Counted from the stretch's first letter, positions 26,871 to 36,640 are shown. The stretch is 64,000 nucleotides of DNA from SAR324 cluster bacterium (GCA_015231825.1 JADGAV010000001.1:124001-188000), one strand, 5' to 3'. Numbers and translations: made by a program. Notes: generated by a model not told the origin, from the sequence alone.

Positions 26871-28628
26871 ATGGGAGCAACAAAAGATATTAAAAATACG
26901 ACGGAAGCGCTTTCTCATAGCCGATATATCCATCCTCACTTAATTCAAGACCGGAGTTTTCCCAACAATGTTCTTGTTGACGAAGAAACTTCTCTGTTTA
27001 TATCTGCGACCCCGCCAGTTGAGGAATCGATTTCAGGAGATTCCAAACCTAAAGCACCTTCAATATCGGATGGGAAAGAAGGAAATAGTTTGGCAAACTC
27101 CTCTTTTCAAATGAACCCATCAGAAGATCGAAAAAACGAAAGCTCGTCTATTGACGATCCTGTTGACCTGTACTTGCGGGAAATAAGAAAAATTCAATCG
27201 CTCAGTCGAGAGGAAGCGACTGAAATGGCAAAAAAATTGGAAGAATATCGAAATCAACTCGTTCGCCTCTTCAGTAACTCGATGGTGATTGTCAAGTATT
27301 TGCTTGACTGGATTCCAAAATTTGATCAGGCGGATATAGACGTGGGTCAATATGTTTCGACCATTGATTACGAAACTAATGAGCTTCAGGATGAAGAAAA
27401 AGTTCGAGAAAACGTTCTTATTGATCTTTTAAAATTAAAAAAGCTATATGAACAATGGGTTTTTGATCAGGAGGAAACTGGAGAAAACCGATTGGATATA
27501 AATCCGAGATCTAATGATCTTTTTTTGAATATTTCACGATGCATCTGTAAGTTCAGGTTTACGGCACGTCAAATTCAAACGCTTAGCAATCTAATGAGGC
27601 GGCATCATCAGCTGATTGTTGAAACCACAGACAACTTCAATAAATACTCCAGGGCTCTCGAGCTTTCTTCCAGGGTACGCAAACTTTTCGAAAAATGGAA
27701 ACTCGCACCCCTTGATAAGAAAGAAGAGATTAAATGCAAGATGCTTCGTGAACATAACATTGATCCGAAACATATTGTACGTTATCAGGAATGTCATATT
27801 CTGTCTAAAAAGCGACTTTTGCGTTTGAAAAATCAAACAGGAATTCCGCTTTCCCAATTCTGTATAGGATTTCAAGAATTTGAAAAAATTCAAAAACAGA
27901 TAAAAATGCTGAGCAATGACTTTGTTGAAGCTCACATGCATTTGGTAGTAACGATTGCTAGACGTTATTGCAATCGCGGGCTTCAGTTTCTTGATCTGAT
28001 TCAGGAAGGCAATATCGGTTTAATAAGGGCAGTTGAATCATTTGAATATCGACGTGGTTACAAATTTTCAACCTATGCAACCTGGTGGATTCGACAATCG
28101 ATTGTCCGAGCGATTGCGGACAAGGGAAGAACAATTCGGATTCCCATTCACATGGTTGAAACCATTGCAAAACTCCAGCGAACCCGCCGGCGTCTTGTTT
28201 CCTACCTGGGCTGCGAACCCAGTGGCGAAGAATTGGCAAGACAAACAGGGATGCCGTGGGAAAAGGCGTGTGAGGCTCTGAGCATAGTCCGAGAACCCTC
28301 CTCGCTTGACAGTCAGTTGGAAGAAGAAGAAGGAATGAGCCTTTTTGATATCATTGAAAATCCCAGTTGCCAAAATCCTGGTGATTGGACCACAGTGCGC
28401 AACAACCATGAACAGATCGGTAACGTGCTTTCTTCTTTGACTCCTCGTGAAGAAAAAGTGATCAAAATGCGTTTTGGAATTGACTACGAATACAACCACA
28501 CTCTGGAAGAAATTGGTCAAACATTCAATTTGACCCGAGAACGAATTCGTCAAATCGAGGCAAAAGCGTTGAGTAAATTGAGTCACTCTTCTCGGAGCGA
28601 GCTTTTGTCCAATTGCCTTGAAATGTGA
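26871..28628 (+). CDS. RNA polymerase sigma factor, sigma-70 family (RpoD-like)
   Basis: 585 residues. Region 1.2 is [21 protein letters not shown] (about 91-111), a non-conserved region of about 200 residues follows, region 2 includes [18 protein letters not shown]-like and [14 protein letters not shown] motifs (2.3-2.4), region 3 follows IPIHMVE, and region 4.2 ends with [18 protein letters not shown]. The large non-conserved region points to a primary-type factor, but region 1.1 is not evident in the low-complexity first 85 residues, dnaG is not adjacent, and the C-terminus ([15 protein letters not shown]) departs from the usual RpoD ending. It may be the housekeeping sigma or a paralogue. 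Confidence 0.9.
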   Translation: MGATKDIKNTTEALSHSRYIHPHLIQDRSFPNNVLVDEETSLFISATPPVEESISGDSKPKAPSISDGKEGNSLANSSFQMNPSEDRKNESSSIDDPVDLYLREIRKIQSLSREEATEMAKKLEEYRNQLVRLFSNSMVIVKYLLDWIPKFDQADIDVGQYVSTIDYETNELQDEEKVRENVLIDLLKLKKLYEQWVFDQEETGENRLDINPRSNDLFLNISRCICKFRFTARQIQTLSNLMRRHHQLIVETTDNFNKYSRALELSSRVRKLFEKWKLAPLDKKEEIKCKMLREHNIDPKHIVRYQECHILSKKRLLRLKNQTGIPLSQFCIGFQEFEKIQKQIKMLSNDFVEAHMHLVVTIARRYCNRGLQFLDLIQEGNIGLIRAVESFEYRRGYKFSTYATWWIRQSIVRAIADKGRTIRIPIHMVETIAKLQRTRRRLVSYLGCEPSGEELARQTGMPWEKACEALSIVREPSSLDSQLEEEEGMSLFDIIENPSCQNPGDWTTVRNNHEQIGNVLSSLTPREEKVIKMRFGIDYEYNHTLEEIGQTFNLTRERIRQIEAKALSKLSHSSRSELLSNCLEM

Positions 28629-28742
28629 ATCTGTTTGCAATACTTTTTAGCTTTGCAGACAAGACGCATCCTCCTGGGTGAAGCCGGCAGTGCCACCAGA
28701 TTATTCGCTTGACCATCATTGTAACGGGGAGTTTTTGGCAAA

Positions 28743-29273
28743 ATGGGACGGATTATTCTGATTTTAACGTATCTTTATTGGTGCAGCTGGGCTGTGATCG
28801 TAGGAGGAGTCCTTTTGATCACACTGCTGGCACCAATAGCTTTCTTCACCCTCCCTCCCCTCACCAGTGATAGTACCCAGGCTGTCCTGATTTCAGGAAA
28901 ACTGGTAACGCTGCTCATCGGGCGGTTTGTTCCGATCTGCACAATGGCGTTCTGGTTCTTAACTGTTTTAGAGCTTCGTCACATTAAGCGGGAATGGCTT
29001 TTCCATTCAAGAGTTCGATTTTTTCTACAAGCGTTTTTGTTCCTGATCACTAATTTGATTTGGGCCTATCTCGCTTTCTTCCTGATTCCGGAGATGCAGG
29101 AAACCGTGCTGAACCAAACCGGTACGACGGGTTTGAGCGGCTCTACAAAAGCCGTATTTCGTCAACAGCACGAATGGGGCAGCCGTTTAATATTCCTGTG
29201 TTTTGCTGTTACCTTGTTCGTGCCTTATTTTCAATTAACCCGGATTCGGGGAACAGATCCGTCCGCGGACTAG
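28743..29273 (+). CDS. Four-helix membrane protein (possibly DUF4149/TMEM205-like)
   Basis: 176 residues with four predicted membrane helices (about 7-33, 55-75, 90-112, 142-163). The first helix with GG and AP motifs and the R/F-rich loop before helix 3 resemble the DUF4149 family of small integral membrane proteins, but I am not sure of the match. Function is unknown. GGGGAG lies 14 bases before the ATG. It is 37 bases upstream of hemL on the same strand and probably cotranscribed with it, which could hint at a link with haem synthesis. Confidence 0.7.
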   Translation: MGRIILILTYLYWCSWAVIVGGVLLITLLAPIAFFTLPPLTSDSTQAVLISGKLVTLLIGRFVPICTMAFWFLTVLELRHIKREWLFHSRVRFFLQAFLFLITNLIWAYLAFFLIPEMQETVLNQTGTTGLSGSTKAVFRQQHEWGSRLIFLCFAVTLFVPYFQLTRIRGTDPSAD

Positions 29274-29310
29274 ATTTTAAAGATATCACCCATTTGTAGA
29301 AGGAAAAAAC

Positions 29311-30594
29311 ATGCAATTCAATCGCTCTCTCCAACTATTTGAACGCGCCCAAAAATCAATTCCAGGCGGAGTAAACAGCCCGGTTCGTGCTTTTAAGTCG
29401 GTAGATACGCACCCTTTGTTTATAGAGAAAGGGAAAGGATCAAAAATTTATGATATCGATGGCAATGAATTTATCGACTATGTCGGTTCCTGGGGTCCTC
29501 TGATTTTGGGCCATTGTCATGAAAAAATTATTTCTGCCGTGGAAAATGCACTCCACTCCGGCACCTCGTTTGGTGCTCCAACCGAAGGAGAAATCCAGTT
29601 GGCCGAAATGGTCAAGGAAGCCGTTCCCAGTATCGAAATGCTGCGATTAGTCAATTCAGGAGGTGAGGCCACAATGGGAGCCATTCGGGTGGCCCGGGGA
29701 TTTACGGGGAGAGATAAAATCATAAAATTTGAAGGATGTTATCATGGCAGCATTGACTCATTACTGGTACAGGCAGGTTCTGGTGCCACTACACTCGGTA
29801 AACCGGATTCTGAAGGCGTACCGCAGGCCTTCGTCGATCTCACCTTACTGGCCCGGTTCAATGATTTTGATTCTGTATCGGAACTGGTTGATCTTCATCC
29901 TCAGGAAATTGCGGCCATCATTGTGGAACCGGTCCCGGGCAATATGGGAATGATTCTTCCAGAACATGGCTTTCTGCAAAATTTGAGAAGTCTGTGTGAT
30001 CGTGAAGGAATCGTTCTGATATTTGATGAAGTTATGAGTGGCTTTCGTGTTGATTATGGCGGGGTTCAAGCACTATTGAACGTCCAGCCGGATATGACTA
30101 CCTTCGGAAAAGTCATTGGAGGAGGTTTTCCCGTTGGTGGATATGGAGGGCGCCAGGATATTATGCTGCAGGTCGCCCCGGTCGGTCCGGTTTATCAGGC
30201 AGGCACTTTATCAGGAAATCCAATTGCAGTGACCGCTGGAATTGCAACCCTTGAACTTCTTAAAGAAAAAGGGGTCTATGACGAAATCAGCCAAAAAAGC
30301 TCTTGGCTGGTGAATGAGACGAAGTCATTGTGCGAAAAAGCAGGAATACCGATTCAGGGAAACCAAATGGGAGGAATGTTCGGGTTTTTCTTTTCAGAAA
30401 CGCCGGTTCGTGACTATCAGGACGCGCTAAAAACGGATGTCAACCGTTTCAAGAAATTTTTTAATCAGATGCTCCGGCAGGGGATATATATCGCACCTTC
30501 TGCTTTTGAAACCTTTTTTGTATCAACCGCCCATACGGACGAAGATTTAGAAAAAACAGCAGCTGCTATCAAGCAGGCCTTGGCGCATCTCTAA
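29311..30594 (+). CDS. hemL: Glutamate-1-semialdehyde 2,1-aminomutase
   Basis: 427 residues, standard length. A PLP enzyme that converts glutamate-1-semialdehyde into 5-aminolevulinate, the C5 route to haem. The PLP lysine is K267 in TTFGKVIGGGFPVGGYGG; N115-S-G-G-E-A-T motif and FDEVMSGFR (cofactor Asp239) are present. The more common NSGTEA is NSGGEA here, a mild change. Found 37 bases behind the small membrane protein, with an AGAAGGAA ribosome binding site, and followed by a terminator shared with the convergent lon gene. Confidence 0.97.
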   Translation: MQFNRSLQLFERAQKSIPGGVNSPVRAFKSVDTHPLFIEKGKGSKIYDIDGNEFIDYVGSWGPLILGHCHEKIISAVENALHSGTSFGAPTEGEIQLAEMVKEAVPSIEMLRLVNSGGEATMGAIRVARGFTGRDKIIKFEGCYHGSIDSLLVQAGSGATTLGKPDSEGVPQAFVDLTLLARFNDFDSVSELVDLHPQEIAAIIVEPVPGNMGMILPEHGFLQNLRSLCDREGIVLIFDEVMSGFRVDYGGVQALLNVQPDMTTFGKVIGGGFPVGGYGGRQDIMLQVAPVGPVYQAGTLSGNPIAVTAGIATLELLKEKGVYDEISQKSSWLVNETKSLCEKAGIPIQGNQMGGMFGFFFSETPVRDYQDALKTDVNRFKKFFNQMLRQGIYIAPSAFETFFVSTAHTDEDLEKTAAAIKQALAHL

Positions 30595-30596
30595 TT

Positions 30597-30635
30597 TCAA
30601 AAAGAATAACCCTCTCCGTTGTTGAAAGGAGAGGG
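30597..30635 (-). terminator. Intrinsic terminator for lon (between convergent hemL and lon)
   Basis: CCCTCTCC (30610-30617) pairs with GGAGAGGG (30628-30635) across a 10-base loop. Read on the minus strand, the stem is followed by TTATTCTTTTT, a fitting T-rich tail, 14 bases past the lon stop. On the plus strand no T-run follows, so for hemL it would be only a weak stop. Confidence 0.8.
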
Positions 30636-30649
30636 CTTGTAGTAAGCGG

Positions 30650-33100
30650 CTAATTATGGGAGTAGCTGGGCAGTTCCGGTTCAGTAAATGAATCTTCTGC
30701 AATCACATTCGTGTTTTCAGATTCTTTTTCCTCTTCCGGAGGATCTTCAACAGCGATTGGAAGACGTTCCAGAGAAATTTTTAGCGCTTCTTCTGCAAAT
30801 TCTACGGGAACGATGTTCAGTTCTTTTGTAATTTCAGAAGGAATTTCTGCCAAGTCCTTTTGGTTTTTTTCTGGAATCAGAATTGTTTGGACTCCTCCCT
30901 GTTTGGCTGCGAGCAATTTTTCTTTTAAACCACCGATCGGTAAGACTCTCCCACGCAATGTAATTTCGCCTGTCATCGCCACTTCTTTTTGCACTGGAAT
31001 ACTGGTGAATGCGCTGATCAACGAAGTAGTGATTGTGATTCCTGCAGAAGGACCATCCTTGGGTACTGCTCCTTCTGGAACATGAATGTGAATATCGGTC
31101 TCTTTAAAGGCGGAAGAATAAATTCCAAACAAATTGGCATTGCTGCGGACATAACTCAATGCTGCTTTTGCCGACTCTTTCATCACGTCTCCAAGCTGTC
31201 CAGTCAGCTTCAGGTTACCTTTTCCTTTCATCAGGGAAACTTCCGTAGTCATTAATTTTCCTCCCACAGAAGTCCAGGCTAATCCAGTCGTGACACCGAT
31301 TTCGTTTTTCTCGCCAATCTCCTTGTGTTTAAAGCGAGGCACTCCTAAAAAATCGTGAACACGTTTTGTTGTGACGGTGATCGCCTTTTTGGGATTTTTT
31401 TGCACAATCTGTCGGGCAACTTTTCGACAGACTTTCGAGATTGATCGTTCAAGATTGCGAACACCGGCTTCCCTGGTGTAGCGGTGAATAATCTCAACCA
31501 GACTTTTTTGCTGAAATTTTATCTGTTCCTCCTTCAATCCATTTTCTTCAATTTGCTTGGGGATTAAATGCTGTATGGCAATGTGCTCTTTTTCCAATTC
31601 TGTATATCCGGAGAGAGTGATTATTTCCATGCGGTCTTTCAATGCAGAAGGTATGTTTTGAGCCACATTGGCAGTGCAAAAGAAAAGGACATCGGATAAA
31701 TCGAATTCGACTTCAAGGTAGTGATCCATAAAAGTGCTGTTTTGCTCCCGGTCCAGCACCTCCAGTAAAGCAGCAGAGGGGTCGCCCATCACCCCATGGG
31801 TCATTTTGTCCAACTCATCCAAAAGCATCAATGGATTGCTGCTTTTTGCCTTTTTAAGAGACTGAATAATTTTTCCAGGCATCGCACCTATATAAGTTCT
31901 GCGATGCCCTCTAATTTCTGCTTCATCTCGGACGCCTCCCAGGCTCATGCGCACAAAATTTCTACCCAATGCCTTGGCAACGGAACGGGCTAATGAGGTT
32001 TTTCCGACACCGGGAGGACCCACAAGACAGATAATGGGACCATTCATCTGACCGACCTTTTGAGCCACTGCGAGGTATTCAATAATTCGCTCTTTTACTT
32101 TTTCAAGGCCATAGTGTTCTATGTTCAGGACCTTTTCTGCTTCATCCAGATCAAAATGGTCTTCTGTTTTGTCGCCCCAGGGCATTGAAAGTAACCAATC
32201 CAGATAATTTCGCACAACATTGGCTTCTGCAGACATGGGCTGCATCATTTTTAATTTTTTTATTTCTTTTTCTGCCACTTCCTTGGCTTCTTTCGACAAT
32301 TTGACTTCTTTTATTTTATTCGAATATTCTTCAATTTCCGCTTTCCCGTCCTCCCCTTGACCAAGCTCTTTCTGGATCGCTTTGATTTGTTCATTGAGGT
32401 AGTATTCTTTCTGTGTTTTTCCAATTTGCCCCTGAACACGTTCTTTGAGTTTTCGTTCAACTTTCTTCAATTCGCTTTCTTCCAACATGCGCTCATACAC
32501 AATTTCGAGGCGTTTTTGAGGGTCGGAAACTTCGAGCAGTTCCTGTTTTTTGATCAAATCCATATTGAGGAGCGGTGCAATTCGATCGGCCAGGTAATAG
32601 GGTTCTTCCATGTCGAGAGCCAATTTTTCGACACCTTCCGTATGCTTTTTTACTTCTTTAAGATACCGTTTTAATTCATTCCTGACGTTTTTACTCAGAG
32701 CAACCAATTCCGGACTTCGATTTTTTTCTTCATAAATTGGCTCAACAAGGGCGGTGTATAATGTATCGGTGAGACTGGCTTCAATAAGTTTTCCGCGACT
32801 TTTCGCCTCAAATAACGCTTTGATGGTTCCATTGTGGAGACGCATAATCTGAAGAATTTGTCCGATCGTTCCGACTTTGAATAAATCTTCTTCCTTGGGA
32901 GATTCCACCATCGGGTCCTGCTGGGCAACCACAAAAACGCGACGATCTGTTGCCAGGGCTTTTTCCAATGACGCCATAGAGGGAGCTCTTCCGATAAAAA
33001 AAGGAGCAGTCATCCTGGGAAATACTACGATGTCTCTCATGGGTAACATTGGGATAGTGATGGCTTTCTCTGATCCGGAATGTTGGTCTTCTAATGACAT
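30650..33100 (-). CDS. lon: ATP-dependent protease Lon
   Basis: 816 residues of LonA type. N-terminal substrate-binding LAN domain about 14-215, coiled coil to 300, AAA+ module with Walker A GPPGVGKT (361-368) and Walker B LMLLDELD (424-431), then the protease domain with catalytic S685 (PKDGPSAG) and K728 (IGGLKEK). It degrades misfolded and regulatory proteins in the cytosol. I chose ATG 33100, preceded by AAGGA, rather than an upstream in-frame ATG at 33199 that would add 33 untypical residues. It is transcribed alone and ends at a clear terminator. Confidence 0.97.
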   Translation of the reverse strand: MSLEDQHSGSEKAITIPMLPMRDIVVFPRMTAPFFIGRAPSMASLEKALATDRRVFVVAQQDPMVESPKEEDLFKVGTIGQILQIMRLHNGTIKALFEAKSRGKLIEASLTDTLYTALVEPIYEEKNRSPELVALSKNVRNELKRYLKEVKKHTEGVEKLALDMEEPYYLADRIAPLLNMDLIKKQELLEVSDPQKRLEIVYERMLEESELKKVERKLKERVQGQIGKTQKEYYLNEQIKAIQKELGQGEDGKAEIEEYSNKIKEVKLSKEAKEVAEKEIKKLKMMQPMSAEANVVRNYLDWLLSMPWGDKTEDHFDLDEAEKVLNIEHYGLEKVKERIIEYLAVAQKVGQMNGPIICLVGPPGVGKTSLARSVAKALGRNFVRMSLGGVRDEAEIRGHRRTYIGAMPGKIIQSLKKAKSSNPLMLLDELDKMTHGVMGDPSAALLEVLDREQNSTFMDHYLEVEFDLSDVLFFCTANVAQNIPSALKDRMEIITLSGYTELEKEHIAIQHLIPKQIEENGLKEEQIKFQQKSLVEIIHRYTREAGVRNLERSISKVCRKVARQIVQKNPKKAITVTTKRVHDFLGVPRFKHKEIGEKNEIGVTTGLAWTSVGGKLMTTEVSLMKGKGNLKLTGQLGDVMKESAKAALSYVRSNANLFGIYSSAFKETDIHIHVPEGAVPKDGPSAGITITTSLISAFTSIPVQKEVAMTGEITLRGRVLPIGGLKEKLLAAKQGGVQTILIPEKNQKDLAEIPSEITKELNIVPVEFAEEALKISLERLPIAVEDPPEEEKESENTNVIAEDSFTEPELPSYSHN

Positions 33101-33191
33101 ATACGTCCTTTCAATAATTCGCAAAAAAGAGCTTCGGCCTGGATACTGGAGTGAAGGGCCTCGGAGTAAAAAGGGATGCGGGTTTGCATGT

Positions 33192-33207
33192 TGATTCACG
33201 TGTCACA
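33192..33207. promoter_or_regulatory. parS-like palindromic sequence (weak)
   Basis: TGATTCACGTGTCACA matches the common parS consensus TGTTTCACGTGAAACA at 13 of 16 positions, including the whole CACGTG core. ParB-family sites usually tolerate only one or two changes, so three mismatches make this doubtful. A parB gene is at 51-52 kb. Confidence 0.2.
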
Positions 33208-33350
33208 AAGAATGGCTGACTGCAGGCGATTCGACCGTTTAATAATAGCGCATGTGATGTTCAAAATCCAGTGGTCATCTTTCGATTAGGAGGAATCACA
33301 GTTTTAGATAAAAATTGATCTGTCTCCAAGTTCAAAAAATAAAGGCTCAC

Positions 33351-33375
33351 AAAAAAGGGCCCGAGAGCTTTCGGG
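33351..33375 (-). terminator. Intrinsic terminator of the lytic transglycosylase gene
   Basis: On the minus strand CCCGA/TCGGG arms (33371-33375 and 33360-33364) enclose a six-base loop and are followed by CC and TTTTTT (33351-33356). It lies about 60 bases past the stop of the transglycosylase gene. Confidence 0.7.
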
Positions 33376-33436
33376 ATCACTGAAATGTGTCTCAATTCAG
33401 CGTTTGTAAGTTGCTGAGAAATTTAGAATCCATTAA

Positions 33437-34018
33437 TTATTTCAAAAGACTAAATTTGGAATGACCATATTTATTAACAAAGCGCATATACGATTTTGAC
33501 ACTTTGCTGATGTATCCGTCCCTTTCCTTTACTTTCCATTTTTCCATCGGTTTTGTTCCTTCGCCGAGCCGAGGCAGTCTTCCTGTTTTATTAATAAAAT
33601 TTCGATATCCTGCATTATAAATTGCCACAATCATACGGAATCGGTCAGTGCCTTTGAATCTCTTGTTTAGATGCTTGTCAATCCATGCCAAATGCAAGAG
33701 TGCAATCTTGATGTTTTCTGCGGGATTTAAGAGCCGTTTGTGAAGAGCCGCGTCTTTACTCCGATCCTTGTGCGAATATCCCAAACGGTCCTTGGCTACT
33801 GGTATCGTAATTTGACACAACCCGACGGCTCCTCTGAAGCTGACGACTTTCGGCCTGAAATTGCTTTCTGCATGGGCAATGGCCAGCAATAGATTGAAAT
33901 CCATTGCTCTTGAATTCGATTGCTCGATAATCATTTTCTCATATTCAATTTTTCCCCAAACAGGAAAGTGAATCAATACAAGAACGAAAAAAATTGCAGA
34001 CTTTTTAAAGGGTTTCAT
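33437..34018 (-). CDS. Lytic transglycosylase (SLT domain), secreted
   Basis: 193 residues with a signal peptide (about 1-22, ending PVWG). The SLT fold is seen in LLLAIAHAESNFRPKVVSFRGAVGLCQI, where the Glu of AHAESNF is the catalytic residue, and in IVAIYNAGY. Such enzymes cut the glycan strand between N-acetylmuramate and N-acetylglucosamine to leave 1,6-anhydro ends; those products are later recycled by AnmK, encoded at 49044-50255. The family LM(Q/Q)I motif is LCQI here with a cysteine. It has its own terminator and sits alone between lon and ssb. Confidence 0.88.
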   Translation of the reverse strand: MKPFKKSAIFFVLVLIHFPVWGKIEYEKMIIEQSNSRAMDFNLLLAIAHAESNFRPKVVSFRGAVGLCQITIPVAKDRLGYSHKDRSKDAALHKRLLNPAENIKIALLHLAWIDKHLNKRFKGTDRFRMIVAIYNAGYRNFINKTGRLPRLGEGTKPMEKWKVKERDGYISKVSKSYMRFVNKYGHSKFSLLK

Positions 34019-34175
34019 AGCTCTATAGATTCCTCATGAAGCAATGCAAAATAATATCCGCAGACTGACGGCCAATGATTTGTCCCTTAATTATTTTTGA
34101 GAAAATCCTTAAATGAAAGTTTTTTACTCGATGCTCAAACAGGATCTTATATTGACTACTAAAAATGCCAGGAGG

Positions 34176-34211
34176 GAAAAATTCCCCACCGCAGTATTGA
34201 CGACGGGGAAT
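34176..34211 (-). terminator. Intrinsic terminator after ssb
   Basis: ATTCCCC (34181-34187) pairs with GGGGAAT (34205-34211); the flanking bases add further partial pairing around the loop. Read on the minus strand the stem is followed by TTTT. It lies 9 bases past the ssb stop and should end the rimO-yebC-ruvC-ruvA-ssb transcript. Confidence 0.75.
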
Positions 34212-34219
34212 ATCAATGT

Positions 34220-34753
34220 TTAGAAGGGGATGTCGTCTTCAATATAGGATTCGACTGGTGCCTCTTCATGTGGATTTGATTGATTTTGAGAAGGGTTCTG
34301 CTGAACTGAAGGTCGAGCTGTTGAATCCGAAACTGAATGGTTGTCGGAAGGAGGTCCAGCATTGGGCTGGTTTTGAGGACGACTGTTATATGCTCCGGCT
34401 CCAGCACTGCTTTCGGAGGGCCGACTGTCCAGAAATTGGATCACTCTTGCGTTGATTTCAGTTTTATAGCGCTTTTGTCCTGACTGCGCGTCATCCCAGC
34501 TTCTTGTCTGGAGATTGCCTTCCAGATAAATCTGGCTTCCCTGTTTCAGATAGGATTGTGTCAGATCAGCTAATTTGTTCCAGGCGACAATGTTGTGCCA
34601 TTCAGTTTTTTCCTGACGTTGTCCCTGTTGATCTGTCCAATATTCGCTAGTAGCGATTGTAAAATTTGCCACAGCGCTTCCTGACTGGGTATAGCGAATC
34701 TCCGGATCCTTGCCTAATCGCCCAATGAGCATCACTTTATTTAAACTTCCCAT
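34220..34753 (-). CDS. ssb: Single-stranded DNA-binding protein
   Basis: 177 residues. OB-fold domain in residues 1-110 (MGSLNKVMLIGRLGKDPEIR, TEWHNIVAWNKLAD, YLEGNLQTRSW), then a flexible Gln/Ser/Pro/Asn-rich linker and the conserved acidic tip DDIPF that recruits repair and replication proteins. It coats single-stranded DNA as a tetramer. ATG 34753 with AGGGG upstream is preferred to an in-frame ATG nine codons earlier. It is the last gene of a DNA-repair run behind ruvA, 23 bases apart. Confidence 0.96.
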   Translation of the reverse strand: MGSLNKVMLIGRLGKDPEIRYTQSGSAVANFTIATSEYWTDQQGQRQEKTEWHNIVAWNKLADLTQSYLKQGSQIYLEGNLQTRSWDDAQSGQKRYKTEINARVIQFLDSRPSESSAGAGAYNSRPQNQPNAGPPSDNHSVSDSTARPSVQQNPSQNQSNPHEEAPVESYIEDDIPF

Positions 34754-34776
34754 AAAAGCCCCTTTTGTTTGGAATA

Positions 34777-35388
34777 TCAATTAAATGAGGTCAGTAAAGC
34801 CAACGCTTTCTTGATTTGTTCCTCGAAGGATTGTCCATCAGCGTGAATTTGCCCTAAAATAGATAGCACATCTTTTTCGGAAAATCCCATGTTTGTTAGT
34901 GCCGAAAGCAATTCATCCGTTTCGGAAGCAGAAGATTGATTTGGAATTTTCGGATCTTTCTCCCATTCCTGTCCCGCGATTGGATGTTTCTTGAGTTGGT
35001 CTGTCATATCCAAAAATAATTTTGATGCAGTCTTTTTACCAATTCCCGGAATTGAATTCAACTGTGGAATATTTTGCTGATGAATGGCCTGGATCAGTTG
35101 GGGAGGGCGCAGGATTGAAAGAATCATAATTCCCAATTTTGGGCCTACCCCGGAAGTTTTGATCAACATCTCAAATAGCTTTTTTTCTTCTAAAGAAGCA
35201 AAACCGTAGAGAGTGCCTTCTCCATCACGGACATAAGTTTGGATATGGTAGTGAACAGATTCATTTACAACTGCCTGCAACAAAAGTGGCTTGGGCAAAA
35301 AGACTTGGTATCCTACTCCTGTAGCAGTTTTTATGACGAGATAATCCGCTTCGGTTAAAAACACGGTTCCTTCAAGATAAGCGATCAT
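34777..35388 (-). CDS. ruvA: Holliday junction branch migration protein RuvA
   Basis: 203 residues, normal length. RuvA binds four-way junctions as a tetramer and loads RuvB. Domain I is an OB fold (MIAYLEGTVFLTEADYLVI), domain II holds two helix-hairpin-helix motifs (TSGVGPKLGIMIL and IPGIGKKTASKLFLDM), and domain III (about 150-203) contacts RuvB. The start overlaps the end of ruvC by 17 bases, so they are translated together. RuvB is not in this window, although ruvAB are often adjacent. Confidence 0.97.
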   Translation of the reverse strand: MIAYLEGTVFLTEADYLVIKTATGVGYQVFLPKPLLLQAVVNESVHYHIQTYVRDGEGTLYGFASLEEKKLFEMLIKTSGVGPKLGIMILSILRPPQLIQAIHQQNIPQLNSIPGIGKKTASKLFLDMTDQLKKHPIAGQEWEKDPKIPNQSSASETDELLSALTNMGFSEKDVLSILGQIHADGQSFEEQIKKALALLTSFN

Positions 35389-35869
35389 GATGCTTCAAAT
35401 GTGGAATAAAATGAGCGTGGGTAATGGCGTTGGCCAGGGCATCAGCTTCATCTTCGCCCATCATAATTTGTTTTTGGTTGAGTAATACCCGTACCATGTG
35501 CTGAACCTGATCTTTCGAAGCCCGACCGGCCCCGACAAGGGATTGTTTGACTTCCAATGGGGTGTATTCGAAAACGGGGATCTGGTGGACAGCCAGTTTG
35601 AGCAGTGCTACTCCGCGTGCATGTCCCAATATCAAAGCAGATTTGGCGTTTTTTGAGAAGAAAATAGCTTCAATAGAGCTGCAATCCGGCTTGAATTTCT
35701 CCAGTATTTCATTGAGTTGCTCGTCCAAAATGACCAAACGGTCTGCCAGAGAGAGGTTTTCTTGAAGATTGATGGTTCCGCTGTTGATATATAGATTCCG
35801 GTTACCATCTTTCTCGATTATTCCATACCCGGTTTTACGGCTGCCAGGATCGATGCCGATGATGATCAT
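35372..35869 (-). CDS. ruvC: Holliday junction resolvase RuvC
   Basis: 165 residues. RuvC cuts four-way junctions as a dimer with two metal ions. The acidic residues are D7 (IGIDPGSRKTGYG), E67 (SSIEAIFF), D140 and D143 (GEDEADALANAITHAH). It lies 10 bases behind yebC and overlaps ruvA, the widespread yebC-ruvC-ruvA order. Confidence 0.97.
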   Translation of the reverse strand: MIIIGIDPGSRKTGYGIIEKDGNRNLYINSGTINLQENLSLADRLVILDEQLNEILEKFKPDCSSIEAIFFSKNAKSALILGHARGVALLKLAVHQIPVFEYTPLEVKQSLVGAGRASKDQVQHMVRVLLNQKQIMMGEDEADALANAITHAHFIPHLKHHDRLS

Positions 35870-35879
35870 GACCCGGAAT

Positions 35880-36632
35880 CTATGACATTTCTGCTAAGAC
35901 ACCGTCACTGATGTCGAAATTGGAGTACACATTTTGGACGTCATCATTATCTTCCAATGTTTCGATCAGGCGCATTACCTGTTCCGCCTTTTTGAGATCA
36001 TCAATTTCTATCCTGTTTTGAGGAACCCAGGCGATACTCGCTTCAGACATTTCAATTTCTTTGTCTTCTAAAGCTTCCCGCACTTGAGCGAAGTCGGTGA
36101 TTGCAGTGATCACTTCGTAACTTTCCGGATCATTGGTGTTCATGTCTTCTGCTCCCACTTCGATGATCAATTCCATCAGGCTGTCTTCGTCAATGGCATT
36201 TTTGTCGATGTAAATCTGTCCAATTCGATCAAACATGTACTGCACCGAATTGGTGGCACCTAAATTTCCACCGAGTTTCCCAAAAGTGCTGCGGACAAAG
36301 GAGACGCTGCGGTTGCGGTTGTCAGTCAAAACTTCGACAATCACGGCCACGTTATTGGGTCCGTATCCTTCAAAAACAATTTCTTCATACTGAACTCCAT
36401 CCAGTCCGCCTACCCCTTTTTTGACAGCGCGTTCAATATTGTCCTTGGGCATGCTCTGGGCTTTGGCGTTTGAAATTGCGGTGCGTAGTCGGGGATTGGC
36501 ATCCGGGTCCCCTCCGCCGTCCCGTGCGGCAATAGTGATCTCTTTGATCAGTTTCGTGAAAATTTTACCACGCTTGGCGTCCTGTGCCCCCTTGCGGTGT
36601 TTAATCGAACTCCATTTACTATGTCCTGACAT
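35880..36632 (-). CDS. yebC: YebC/PmpR-family protein
   Basis: 250 residues. The family hallmark N-terminus [21 protein letters not shown] is intact, followed by [16 protein letters not shown] and [17 protein letters not shown]. Members have been described both as DNA-binding regulators and, more recently, as ribosome-associated factors that relieve stalling on proline-rich stretches, as in mitochondrial TACO1. Its position directly before ruvC is typical of bacteria. It follows rimO by 8 bases, so the rimO-yebC-ruvC-ruvA-ssb run is one operon. Confidence 0.96.
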   Translation of the reverse strand: MSGHSKWSSIKHRKGAQDAKRGKIFTKLIKEITIAARDGGGDPDANPRLRTAISNAKAQSMPKDNIERAVKKGVGGLDGVQYEEIVFEGYGPNNVAVIVEVLTDNRNRSVSFVRSTFGKLGGNLGATNSVQYMFDRIGQIYIDKNAIDEDSLMELIIEVGAEDMNTNDPESYEVITAITDFAQVREALEDKEIEMSEASIAWVPQNRIEIDDLKKAEQVMRLIETLEDNDDVQNVYSNFDISDGVLAEMS

Positions 36633-36640
36633 AAGATTCC

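Larger units (their letters stand above)
33101..33436. other. 336-base spacer between lon and the lytic transglycosylase
   Basis: Holds the lon promoter region, a parS-like sequence (33192-33207) and the terminator of the upstream minus-strand gene (33351-33375). No reading frame with coding character was seen. A heat-shock promoter for lon is expected from the family but I cannot point to a convincing sigma-32 site. Confidence 0.6.

Noticed and set aside
26689-26943. 84-codon plus-strand frame before the sigma gene
   Set aside because: It overlaps the sigma start in another frame, has no ribosome binding site and no family likeness; probably chance.
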